Shown here piece after piece: positions 1 through 8,411 of a stretch of DNA of 64,000 bases (within the stretch, counting starts at the first letter, position 1; every line of letters begins with the position of its first letter). The DNA lies in NCBI RefSeq assembly GCF_943192905.1, contig NZ_CALPCC010000002.1, positions 1 to 64,000 on the forward strand, written 5' to 3'. The notes below the pieces were generated by a model, which worked only from the letters and a program-made list of their open reading frames with translations, searched no databases and was not told the origin of the DNA. Made by a program: the position numbers and the translations under genes. This DNA comes from Adlercreutzia murintestinalis. GTDB taxonomy: Bacteria; Actinomycetota; Coriobacteriia; Coriobacteriales; Eggerthellaceae.

Positions 1-2
1 TA

Positions 3-3000
3 GAGATTCATCTTCGATTGGCGCCAGGCTATAAATATAAGCTTAAAGGCTGGAAAGTTGAAGGCTGGGAATACGGCTATAAAGCTCCTCAGGGATCTAT
101 GGGAGCAACACTTATCCAGACCGTGCCGAATGCGGATATGAGCACATCCACTTATCAAGCATACCATGGCTGGATAGGTCGTGGCGTTGCAGGCAATATT
201 ACCTATACGCCTGAATTCGAAGATGAACCTGGGGAGACCTATAACTTAAGCGCAACCGCAGGCGCAAACGCGAGCAACGCAAGTGTTGAACCACAGACAT
301 ATACGTTTAAACCGGCAGGCGGAAACGTATCCACAGTAACGCTGAACGCTGATGCGGCTTCAGGCTACGATAAAGCCAAAGGCAGCTGGGAAGTTTGGAT
401 CAAGGACGGCTCAACCGAAGGCGTAGATGCAAACGGGTTCAAGAAGCTGGATGTTCCGGAAGATGGCTCAGGAAAGGTAACCAAGCCCGTATACAACGAA
501 GCTGACGACAACTGGACGGCAGATATCAACCCCGGCACTTACGGAGAAATTGACTTCCGTCCGTCGTTTACCGAAGGCGCAACCTATAGCCTGACGGCCA
601 GCGAGGTGTCGCACGCGGCAAACGCAAGCGTTGAGGTAACCGCGCCCGCTCCCGCAGACGAGGCTGCAAAAACAAAATATACGTTCCAGCCGACGACGGG
701 CACTACGTCGCTGTCCCTGAAAGCCGATCCCATTAGCGGCTGGAATAAGGCTGCTGGCACATGGGAGCTTTGGATACATGACGGCGTCCAAAACGAAGAT
801 ACCGACGATAACGGTTACAACAAATACGAGTTCGGAGCAGCAGGCACAGGCAAGGTGACAGAGCCTGAGCCAGTGATGGAGGACGGCAATGTTGTCGGCT
901 GGACTGCAAGCATTAACCCCGGCACCTACGGCGATATAGATTTCCGTGTGCGTTTCGACACGCCGAAGGAATATGGCATAACAATTGAAGCTGCCGCAAA
1001 CGGCCATGTGAAGGAAGGCAGCCTGAACGTCGACCCTCAGAATTACAAGTTCAACATGGGCGACTATACCGCCGATGATGGCAATGTTGACGAAAGCGGC
1101 AATCTGATCATTACGCTGGAGGCACAGCCGATCGACGGATACGATATAAGCAATGCCACCTGGAGCGTTAAGCTCGACGGTACTCCTATAACCAGCGGTT
1201 TCGGTGAAAACGGGCTGCTTAGACCAGTGCCGGCCAAGGATGCCAGTAATAACGTCATTCCGGGTAAATGGACTGCAGCCATTGTTGGCGGAGGCAGGAT
1301 AAGCGGCGCGCTTGAATACACGGTATCGTTCGGCAGTGCTGCTTCGTATGATATTTCAACAGAGCGCGGAGATCATGCACAGAGCGTTGAACTTCAACCT
1401 GCTGACGACAACAAGTACGAATTCAACACCGAGAAGACCGTTTCGTTGAAAGCGACTCCGGCCATTGGATATACGGGCAACGCAGCATGGTCTGCCACGG
1501 TCAACGGCGTTGCTGCTACTAGCGATCAGATAACCTTCGGCACCGATACCAAGGGCACCTGCACGGCCACCATCTTGGCTGGTACGCTTGGCCCGGTGGT
1601 GTTCACGGCATCGTTTGCCGACCATGATGCCTACGCTGTGTCCGCATCGACTGGCCAGCATGCGCAAAGCGCAAGCGTGGCGCCAAGCTCGAGCGCGCCG
1701 ACCATCGTTGAGGGTGCCGATAACACCTACACCTATACGTACGATCCTGCTCAGGACACGCACGTGGTCATTGATGCCAAGCCCAACGATGGCTACACCA
1801 CGAAGGCCTCTTGGGTCATCAAGGTGAATGGCGGCAACGATGCTGGTGGTTATGAGATCACCTATACGGCCGACTCGGATGATCCGGGCGAAGGCGCCAC
1901 CGGCGACGGCGACGGTGGCGAAGGTGGCAACACTGGCTCCGGTTCCGGCGACGGCAGCGATACCGGCTCCGGCGACGGCAGCGCCGCCACTGTGGTGAAG
2001 GCGGCCATGCACGCGCCCACCGTTACCAAGCCCCAGCTGGTCACCGATACCGCGGGCAACGTAAGCTGGACGGCCCAGATCCAGGCTGGCTTTGCCGGTT
2101 CGGTGGAATTCGTGCCCAGCTTCAACGAAGTCTCTGAATTCCAGATCACCGCTACGGGCGTGCAGAACTACAAGGTGAACCAGATTGACGGGGAAGAGGT
2201 CAGCAGCGTTCAGGTAGTCAGGCCGGTGGATGCTGAGGGCAATCACAAGTACGCCTATTACCCAACGCCAACAGGTGATGGCACCGACACCACCGAGGTG
2301 GAGCTTGCGGCCGACCCAGTGGATGGCTATGCGAAGGATGCTGCTACGTGGGAGCTTTGGATCGACGATGGCACCGGCAGCGCCGAGAACGATGGCTACA
2401 CCAAATACCAGTTCGGCACCAGCACAGACACCGTGCCTGGCGATGGCAAGGTGACCAAGCCGGTCTACAACAGCGATACGGGCACCTGGACGTGCACCAT
2501 CCTGCAAGGCACGCTGGGCGCGATCGACTTCCGCGTGTCCTTCACGGAGGGCAGGTCGTACAACGTCGCCATAGATGTGACCGCTGAAGGCGACAATGTG
2601 CGCGAAGACCTCGATGTTGCCAAGTGGGGCCCAAGCGTGAGCCCGGCGACCTATACGTTCGTGCCCACCAGTAGCGAAGAGACGAAGGCGGGAACGGTCA
2701 CCATAATGGCTCAGCCCGAACGTGGCTACTCTGTGCAGGATGTGGTCTGGGAAGTAACGGTGGGCGAAGGCGAGGGTGCCACCACCTTCACCATCGATGC
2801 CGAGCACGAAAACGACGGCACCGTGATAAGCACGCCCGTGTACAACGCGAATACCAAGAGCTGGACAACGGACATCCAGAAGGGCGTCTTGGGCGATATC
2901 ACGTTCAAGCCCAGCTTCCCCAAGGAGGCAACGTACAGCATCACGACAGATAGTGATATGGGCATCCATTTAGAATACGACTTCTTAGATGCCTATGATC

Positions 3001-5669
3001 AAAGCGCGGTTGATAAGAGCACGATCAAGAACCAATTATTTGAAAAGGGTGCAGATAATTGGCAGGTGACCGAGCCTCAAAGTGAGACGTATACGTATAA
3101 CAAGCAAACAGAGATCGTGATCACCTATTCTGCCGATATTTTCGAAGGCTTCGATCCTAATAGGTTCCGGTTCAACGCCAGCTATGTATACGATAAAATA
3201 AGTAACCCTTATTCCAAGGATTATGATCCGACCCATCCAGATTATGACCCAACTCGCGATGAAAGCTCTGACGAATACATCGAATTAGATCTTGGTGGGT
3301 TGTCTAAGAAATGGGATAGCGAGAACAACTGTTGGAGGCTCACGCTCCCTGGAAATATACGGGGAGATTTGGAAATCTCCATTGATCACTTGAAAGTGTA
3401 TCGGCATCAGGTTAATTTCAAGAACTATGACGGCCTTGATGGTGACGGAAATATCAAGCCGTACGCCCAGTACTATCCAACGAACGAGAAGACGAAGTAT
3501 CCCTATTGGGCTACATATACCGGTACATATGTGCTCCAAGATGAGGTATGGTCAACTCTTAAGTGGGTGTTTGGACAAGGTGATATACGTCCGGCAACAT
3601 TCGTAGAGCTCGTGGATTCCACCATCATGCCAGACGCGAACCCGACCCGCCCGGATGACGCCTATTACACCTATACGTTCAAGGGTTGGACCGAGGAAGA
3701 GAACCCGGAAATCGACGCGGACGTCATTCCCATGGAGGAACTTGAGGCCAGCATCGTGAAGGGCGACAAGACCTACTACGCGGTGTACACGCGCGCTCCG
3801 CGTCAGTACGAAGTGACGGCCGAGGCCAACGGCAGCACAGTGGACGAACATCACGTGCTGGATTCCAAGGTGGAGATCCTTGAACCTGAGGCCACCACCA
3901 CCGAAGAGGGTCCGAAGCACTACTACAGCGCCTATCCGGAAAGTTCCACGGAGCGCACGAAGGTGGTGATCACCGCTGAGCCTACCGAGGGCTGGAAGGC
4001 CAACCCGACGTGGGAGGTAACGGTCAATGGCGTGAAGGTGGAGGACGCGTATCCTGAGCCACCGAACTCGCCAGGGGCGGCACCCGGCCCAGATGATGGC
4101 ACTTCAAAGGGCACGACGGTCAAGGCGGCCATGTATGTGCAGCCTACCAAGGTGACCATGCCGGTATGGGATGCGAGCGCCAACGATGGCAAGGGCGCCT
4201 ATGTGGCGGAGATACTTCCGGGCGTGTTCGGCAACGTTGAGTTCAAGGTCAGCTTCAACGACCCCGATGCGTTCCCGATCACCTTTGTGAACGAGCACGT
4301 CAAGGACAGCGAAGGCAATGCCACCACGCTGTATGCAGAGGACATCAATGCGGGCACGCCGTACCCCGAGTTCATGGAGTCCGACGACTTCAAGAACCGG
4401 GTGGGCACGCCTCAGAAACCGTGGGATAACGACCATGCCTATTACTTCAAAGGCTGGACCGAACAGGCCAATGCGGAGGTAGACGCGGACGTCATCCCGA
4501 TGACAGCGGATCCGAACAACCCCTCGGCCGTAACGCCGATGGATCAGCGCACGGTCGACTCGGCGAAGACCTACTACGCAGTGTTCCGTTCGGTGGCACT
4601 GCACGACATGACCATCGAGCTGTACCAGTATGCCGATGCGTCGGACGCGGCTCAGCAATACGACTATGCAGGACCGGATGCCAGCAGCACGGGTTCCTAC
4701 ACGGTGCGCCTGCCCGAGACAACCAGCTCTGACGACCTGAGTCAGGTGTCGGTGAAGCTACCGGCCACCACGGCCACCATACCGACCCAGATGAAGGATG
4801 GAAGCGTTGCGGAGGGCATTGCGGGCCACATGATGACCAGCTGGTATCTGCCGGAAAGCGACCCGAGCGCCAGCGATGCCAACGCTAAGGTCGACCTGGA
4901 AGCGGCATCAGGCGAAGGCGCTAGCGCACCAACGACGTTCAGCTTCGCCGGGGCTACGGGTGAGGGCAGCGATGGCTACCTGACCGTGACCGCCGATAAG
5001 CTGCTGCCAGCTGACAGGCTGCCCGTTACGGGCGACGTTACGGTGAAGCTGGTCGCAGGCTGGCGTGCCACCATCCAAGGCACCGCAGCCACCGATGCTG
5101 CCCGCTTCAATCTGAAGACGGATGCGAGCGGCAGCATGGAGGCGGCTCAGTTCGTGCAGCTTCAGTCCAGCACGGCTCGCGCACTGGCGGTCAGCGCAAC
5201 GTCTGCGCCAGACGCAGAGGCGTTCGCGAAGCTGTTCCGCACGCAGGATGGCGGCGCTGCGCCCACCGAAGACGATATGGCAGCTACTGCGTTCCGCTTC
5301 CCCTACTTCGAGCGGGATTACTGGTCCACCAACGACGAGACCGAAGCCTACGACAAGGCTCACGAGTTCTCCTACACCGGCGGCGCGATCTCAGCACAGC
5401 TGTGCATGATAGAGGGCACCAACAGCATCGATCAGAGCACCACCGTGGGCAAGCTGGGCCTGTGCCTGGCGGACACCCTGCGCACCTTGACGCAAGACGA
5501 GGTTGACGGAGAGACCTTCAACCTTACCGAGAGCGAAGAGGAAGGCGGTGGCAAGGGCGAACAGCTGGGCAAGATCGTATGGCAGTTGCAGATGCTCAAC
5601 GAAGCCGACGCGCACCAATACGCTTTCGGCAGCGCCACGCAGACCTGGTGGGGCGAATGGTTCGAATAG
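3..5669 (+). CDS. Giant repeat-containing surface protein (5' end outside window)
   Basis: The frame is open from the left edge, so the true start and any signal peptide lie outside the window; about 1,889 codons are visible. The visible part is a chain of beta-rich repeats of roughly 100-190 residues. Each has an aromatic Y-x-F entry, a GY/GW turn, a W-E-x-W-I strand and an I-x-x-G-T-x-G-x-I/V-x-F closing strand. Near the C-terminus are two Listeria-Bacteroides-like (InlB B type) units, marked by F-K-G-W-T-E and T-Y-Y-A-V. It ends in W-W-G-E-W-F-E with no LPxTG motif, hydrophobic anchor or basic tail, so attachment must be by another means. Base composition is mosaic: around 3000-3240 G+C is about 38%, against 65-68% nearer the end. 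Likely an adhesin or matrix protein; the ligand is unknown. Confidence 0.85.
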   Translation, partial: EIHLRLAPGYKYKLKGWKVEGWEYGYKAPQGSMGATLIQTVPNADMSTSTYQAYHGWIGRGVAGNITYTPEFEDEPGETYNLSATAGANASNASVEPQTYTFKPAGGNVSTVTLNADAASGYDKAKGSWEVWIKDGSTEGVDANGFKKLDVPEDGSGKVTKPVYNEADDNWTADINPGTYGEIDFRPSFTEGATYSLTASEVSHAANASVEVTAPAPADEAAKTKYTFQPTTGTTSLSLKADPISGWNKAAGTWELWIHDGVQNEDTDDNGYNKYEFGAAGTGKVTEPEPVMEDGNVVGWTASINPGTYGDIDFRVRFDTPKEYGITIEAAANGHVKEGSLNVDPQNYKFNMGDYTADDGNVDESGNLIITLEAQPIDGYDISNATWSVKLDGTPITSGFGENGLLRPVPAKDASNNVIPGKWTAAIVGGGRISGALEYTVSFGSAASYDISTERGDHAQSVELQPADDNKYEFNTEKTVSLKATPAIGYTGNAAWSATVNGVAATSDQITFGTDTKGTCTATILAGTLGPVVFTASFADHDAYAVSASTGQHAQSASVAPSSSAPTIVEGADNTYTYTYDPAQDTHVVIDAKPNDGYTTKASWVIKVNGGNDAGGYEITYTADSDDPGEGATGDGDGGEGGNTGSGSGDGSDTGSGDGSAATVVKAAMHAPTVTKPQLVTDTAGNVSWTAQIQAGFAGSVEFVPSFNEVSEFQITATGVQNYKVNQIDGEEVSSVQVVRPVDAEGNHKYAYYPTPTGDGTDTTEVELAADPVDGYAKDAATWELWIDDGTGSAENDGYTKYQFGTSTDTVPGDGKVTKPVYNSDTGTWTCTILQGTLGAIDFRVSFTEGRSYNVAIDVTAEGDNVREDLDVAKWGPSVSPATYTFVPTSSEETKAGTVTIMAQPERGYSVQDVVWEVTVGEGEGATTFTIDAEHENDGTVISTPVYNANTKSWTTDIQKGVLGDITFKPSFPKEATYSITTDSDMGIHLEYDFLDAYDQSAVDKSTIKNQLFEKGADNWQVTEPQSETYTYNKQTEIVITYSADIFEGFDPNRFRFNASYVYDKISNPYSKDYDPTHPDYDPTRDESSDEYIELDLGGLSKKWDSENNCWRLTLPGNIRGDLEISIDHLKVYRHQVNFKNYDGLDGDGNIKPYAQYYPTNEKTKYPYWATYTGTYVLQDEVWSTLKWVFGQGDIRPATFVELVDSTIMPDANPTRPDDAYYTYTFKGWTEEENPEIDADVIPMEELEASIVKGDKTYYAVYTRAPRQYEVTAEANGSTVDEHHVLDSKVEILEPEATTTEEGPKHYYSAYPESSTERTKVVITAEPTEGWKANPTWEVTVNGVKVEDAYPEPPNSPGAAPGPDDGTSKGTTVKAAMYVQPTKVTMPVWDASANDGKGAYVAEILPGVFGNVEFKVSFNDPDAFPITFVNEHVKDSEGNATTLYAEDINAGTPYPEFMESDDFKNRVGTPQKPWDNDHAYYFKGWTEQANAEVDADVIPMTADPNNPSAVTPMDQRTVDSAKTYYAVFRSVALHDMTIELYQYADASDAAQQYDYAGPDASSTGSYTVRLPETTSSDDLSQVSVKLPATTATIPTQMKDGSVAEGIAGHMMTSWYLPESDPSASDANAKVDLEAASGEGASAPTTFSFAGATGEGSDGYLTVTADKLLPADRLPVTGDVTVKLVAGWRATIQGTAATDAARFNLKTDASGSMEAAQFVQLQSSTARALAVSATSAPDAEAFAKLFRTQDGGAAPTEDDMAATAFRFPYFERDYWSTNDETEAYDKAHEFSYTGGAISAQLCMIEGTNSIDQSTTVGKLGLCLADTLRTLTQDEVDGETFNLTESEEEGGGKGEQLGKIVWQLQMLNEADAHQYAFGSATQTWWGEWFE

Positions 5670-5763
5670 GGACCACGCATGTTGCTCATGCGCTGAGCAG
5701 AGTGCCCAGCGCTAGCAGATAAGGGAAAGACGCAAGTAGAAAGACACGAGTAAGAGGATACCG

Positions 5764-6405
5764 ATGACGAACAACAACGACATGAACCAGGCTCCGAACC
5801 AACCTATGCGACCGCGCGTGCAGGTGCAGCCGCAAGCGCCGGTGCAGCCGCGCACGGGCACGCCGAACGTTGCTTTGGGGCAACCCGAAGGCCAGGACCC
5901 CAAGAAGAACGGCCGTAAGCGCACCATCTTGGTGGTGCTGCTGGTGCTCATCGTGGCGCTGATCATCTGGCTTCTGATATGGCTGTTCGCCTGCAACGGC
6001 AACAATCCCTTCGATACGAACGCGCAAAGCGGCCAGGCGCCCTACAAGACCGAGGAAGAGATGCGCGCCGAATTGGATCGCAAGGTGGAAGAGGGCATGT
6101 TCAACATCTCCATCGCCAGCGTGATCGAATTCGAGGATGGCACCTCGAACGGTACCGCCTACATCGAGAACGTACCGGGCAACCGCTACAACATGCAGGT
6201 GACCATCACCGAGGATGAAACGGGCGATGTGCTCTACGAGAGCGGTGTTCTGCAGCCGAACCAATACATAGAGAACATCACGTTGACCCGCGATCTTGAT
6301 CCGGGCAGCTATGAGGCCACCGCTATGTTCACGGCGCTCGACCCCGACACGTTCCAAGAGACGGGCCAGGCTGCCGCAAAGGTGAACTTGGAGGTGCTGG
6401 GCTAG
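5764..6405 (+). CDS. Single-pass membrane protein with extracellular beta domain (module copy 1)
   Basis: 213 residues. A Pro/Gln-rich cytoplasmic head (1-45) is followed by a basic K-K-N-G-R-K-R stop, one transmembrane helix (about 54-76) and a roughly 130-residue outer domain. The outer domain starts with K-T-E-E-E-M-R-A-E-L and contains G-M-F-N-I-S-I, E-D-G-T-S and I-E-N-V-P-G-N-R-Y. That domain is clearly paralogous to the product at 7622-8326, which has the same order of motifs and the same terminal A-A-A-K-V. The start is supported by AGAGGA about 6 bases upstream. It lies 94 bases after the giant surface protein and before a secreted protein, so it may be a membrane adaptor or anchor for these proteins. 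No known family was recognised; the function is inferred from context only. Confidence 0.85.
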   Translation: MTNNNDMNQAPNQPMRPRVQVQPQAPVQPRTGTPNVALGQPEGQDPKKNGRKRTILVVLLVLIVALIIWLLIWLFACNGNNPFDTNAQSGQAPYKTEEEMRAELDRKVEEGMFNISIASVIEFEDGTSNGTAYIENVPGNRYNMQVTITEDETGDVLYESGVLQPNQYIENITLTRDLDPGSYEATAMFTALDPDTFQETGQAAAKVNLEVLG

Positions 6406-6429
6406 GCGAGCGCACAAGCGCATGCGCGC

Positions 6430-6499
6430 CAACGGCGAGCAACGGCGTTTCCTATTGCTGAATCCCCATTCAACTGGGAAACGCCCTTGCTCTCCGTTG
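6430..6499. terminator. Long nested hairpin, possible terminator or RNA element
   Basis: Arms 6430-6452 and 6477-6499 pair over 23 positions with two mismatches. The loop contains a second 5-bp stem (6459-6463/6468-6472) closing on CCCC. No clear T-run follows, so a simple intrinsic terminator is uncertain. It lies 25 bases after the stop of the upstream membrane-protein gene. Confidence 0.5.
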
Positions 6500-6627
6500 G
6501 AGAGCGCAGGGCTGGTCAAAGGCAGTGCGTGCCCATGGGGCCAGCCCGCAGATAGACGGGGGATGCGCCCTCACCCAGGGGCGCATCGCTCGGGGCCGCA
6601 CCAAGACCCGAGCGGCCGTACTGAACA

Positions 6628-6643
6628 GGATGCGATCGCATCC
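6628..6643. repeat. Perfect 16-base palindrome GGATGCGATCGCATCC
   Basis: The sequence equals its own reverse complement over all 16 bases. With no loop it fits a dimeric-protein operator better than an RNA hairpin. It lies 130 bases upstream of the secreted protein gene at 6774. Confidence 0.5.
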
Positions 6644-6773
6644 AGGAAGCGCCAAGGCGCATCCGCTCGAAGGCAGGCATGAAGCGAAGCCGAGCCTTCA
6701 CAGAGAGGTATCAAAGGGTAGGGAACCTTTTGATATAGAGAAATGGTCACATCGATACAAGGAGGAAATGACC

Positions 6774-7436
6774 ATGAAGAAGATGACGAAGATCTTCGGC
6801 ACCGTAGCAGTATCCGCAGCTCTGGCCATTGGCACCGCTATGCCGGCATTCGCTGACCCCGGCCTGGCTGGCGATGCGACCGGCGACAAGCAGGACCATG
6901 CCGTTCAAGGCTCTACGGACCCGAACGCTGACAAGCCTACCATGAGCACGGACGTTCTGGCCTATTACGACAAGTCCGCCAGCGAGTCAGAGAACCAGGT
7001 GTCGGCTGCAGTGCCGCTGGGCGTCTATGTGGTGATCAACCCCTCGGGCAACACTGAGCAGACCATCATCACGCCGAGCAACTACTACATCAAGAACACC
7101 GGCAAGAACACCGTCGAGGTCACCAATGTCAATGCGAAGATGAACACGAATGGTAAAGTCACGTGGAGTGCTGTGGCAACGGGTACGACCCTGACCACGA
7201 CGAAGACCATGAAGATGCTGTTCACCACCGGTGCGAAGCAGATCGACCTGGCAACTGCGACTACGAGCGGCTACACCAACTTTGGTCTGACCATCGCCGA
7301 GGGCTCTTCTGCTGGCTTTGATATCGTTGGCAAGTCCTTTGTTAGCACTTCTGATGCTGGCAGCATCCAGGATCAGACCGAGTTGGCTGACAAACTGTTC
7401 GATATGACCTACACCATCGCGAAGGCGACGGCATAA
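6774..7436 (+). CDS. Secreted beta-rich surface protein (module copy 1)
   Basis: 220 residues. The start at 6774 is chosen because GGAGG (6761-6765) lies 8 bases before it; an ATG at 6768 is too close. A classical signal peptide (M-K-K-M-T-K, hydrophobic core, cleavage after A-F-A) precedes a short linker and the motif P-T-M-S-T-D-V-L-A-Y-Y. The same motif in the form T-T-M-S-T-S-V-Y-A-Y-Y follows the signal peptide of the protein at 8412. The rest is Thr/Asn/Val-rich, predicted beta, with no anchor and no cysteine. Size and composition recall small Gram-positive fibre or camelysin/TasA-type subunits, but no diagnostic motif was found, so this is only a suggestion. It lies behind a strongly structured leader. 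Confidence 0.85.
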   Translation: MKKMTKIFGTVAVSAALAIGTAMPAFADPGLAGDATGDKQDHAVQGSTDPNADKPTMSTDVLAYYDKSASESENQVSAAVPLGVYVVINPSGNTEQTIITPSNYYIKNTGKNTVEVTNVNAKMNTNGKVTWSAVATGTTLTTTKTMKMLFTTGAKQIDLATATTSGYTNFGLTIAEGSSAGFDIVGKSFVSTSDAGSIQDQTELADKLFDMTYTIAKATA

Positions 7437-7451
7437 AAAGAGCTTCATCTG

Positions 7452-7590
7452 TTCGACGCTCTGTCGAATGGCGCCATAAAGGCGAAGTAGCAGGCACCGG
7501 AGCGGCAGCTTCTTGGCGGTTGCGCCGCTCCAGATGCCCTGAAGAGCGGGAGCTGGCCCCTGTGGCCATGGGCCTTGGCGGCTGGCTCCC
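7452..7590. terminator. Three successive GC-rich hairpins between surface genes
   Basis: Three stems follow one another: 7452-7457/7463-7468; 7499-7506/7524-7531 (8 bp); and 7548-7553/7585-7590 with a nested 7555-7559/7570-7574. They fill the gap between the secreted protein and the second membrane protein. The first stem lies 15 bases past the stop codon and could terminate or attenuate. No T-run is seen. Confidence 0.45.
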
Positions 7591-7621
7591 ATCGCAACGA
7601 GTGTAAGGATGCACCCCCGAA

Positions 7622-8326
7622 ATGGCAAATGAATATCGCAAGGATGCTGGCAACCCTCGCCCCGTGTCGCCGTCAGGCGCCTACGGTGCGCCGCACTACC
7701 CGGTAGGGCAGCAGGCGAACATGGCCGCGCCGCAGATGGCGCAAAGAGGTCAGGCGCCGCAGCCCGTCCCGCAGCCGGGCTTTGCAGCGCCGGGGTCTGC
7801 ACAGCAGCCCCCGGAGGAGAAGAAGCGTCGTCGCGGCGCCGGTTTCTGGATCGGCATCGTGGTGGCCTTGGTTGCCATCATCCTGGCGATAGTGTTGGCG
7901 TTCATCTTGCTCGGCGGGAACGACGAGCAAGGAAGGCGCGCCGGTACGCTCGGCCAGCTGGAAGGCAAGACGGAAGAAGAGATCGTCGCCGAGCTGAACC
8001 GCGCTGTGGACGAGGGCATGTTCAACATATCCATATCGTCCAACGTCACCTTCGAAGATGGCACCTCGGAAGGCGACCTGCGCATAGAGAACGTGCCAGG
8101 CAACCGGTATCTGATGCAAGTTGACATCAAGCGGGACGACACAGGTGAGACCATCTACGAGAGCGGCATCCTTGAACCGAACTATCACATCCAATCGGAC
8201 AAGCTCTCCACGGATCTGGATGCGGGCACCTACGAGTGCACCGCCGAGTTCCATGCCCTTGATCCCGACTCGGAAGAGGAAGTGGGCACGGCGGCGGCCA
8301 AGCTGGTCATCAATGTGGCCAACTGA
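7622..8326 (+). CDS. Single-pass membrane protein with extracellular beta domain (module copy 2)
   Basis: 234 residues. The cytoplasmic head (1-65) is rich in Pro, Gln and Ala. A basic stop K-K-R-R-R is followed by a transmembrane helix at about 74-98. The outer domain begins with K-T-E-E-E-I-V-A-E-L and matches the 5764-6405 product strand by strand: G-M-F-N-I-S-I, F-E-D-G-T-S, I-E-N-V-P-G-N-R-Y, Y-E-S-G-I-L, and a closing A-A-A-K-L-V. The cytoplasmic heads are not alike, so the outer domain is the conserved part. AAGGA at 7605-7609 is a rather distant ribosome binding site. It precedes the LAPTG-anchored protein, repeating the membrane-then-secreted order of copy 1. Family not recognised. 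Confidence 0.85.
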   Translation: MANEYRKDAGNPRPVSPSGAYGAPHYPVGQQANMAAPQMAQRGQAPQPVPQPGFAAPGSAQQPPEEKKRRRGAGFWIGIVVALVAIILAIVLAFILLGGNDEQGRRAGTLGQLEGKTEEEIVAELNRAVDEGMFNISISSNVTFEDGTSEGDLRIENVPGNRYLMQVDIKRDDTGETIYESGILEPNYHIQSDKLSTDLDAGTYECTAEFHALDPDSEEEVGTAAAKLVINVAN

Positions 8327-8411
8327 TCGGGCCAGGTTGGGGCCAGGCACGTAAAGGGAATGGGCGATTTCATGCTGGGGAGCACTGAGAGGCAGCTGAT
8401 GAGGTAGCGCT

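Larger units (their letters stand above)
6406..6773. other. Gene-free stretch packed with hairpins
   Basis: These 368 bases carry no credible gene but several strong inverted repeats in a row. They are a 23-base imperfect stem (6430-6452 with 6477-6499), a 9-bp stem (6562-6570/6579-6587), an 8-bp stem (6587-6594/6607-6614), a perfect 16-base palindrome at 6628-6643, and a T-rich stem (6709-6717/6726-6735) just before the ribosome binding site of the next gene. It may act as terminator plus structured leader for the secreted protein at 6774. Confidence 0.6.

Noticed and set aside
1356-2969. 537-codon open frame on the minus strand opposite the giant surface gene
   Set aside because: Composition is biased to Arg/His/Ala/Val as expected for the antisense of GC-rich coding DNA; no start signals or domain.
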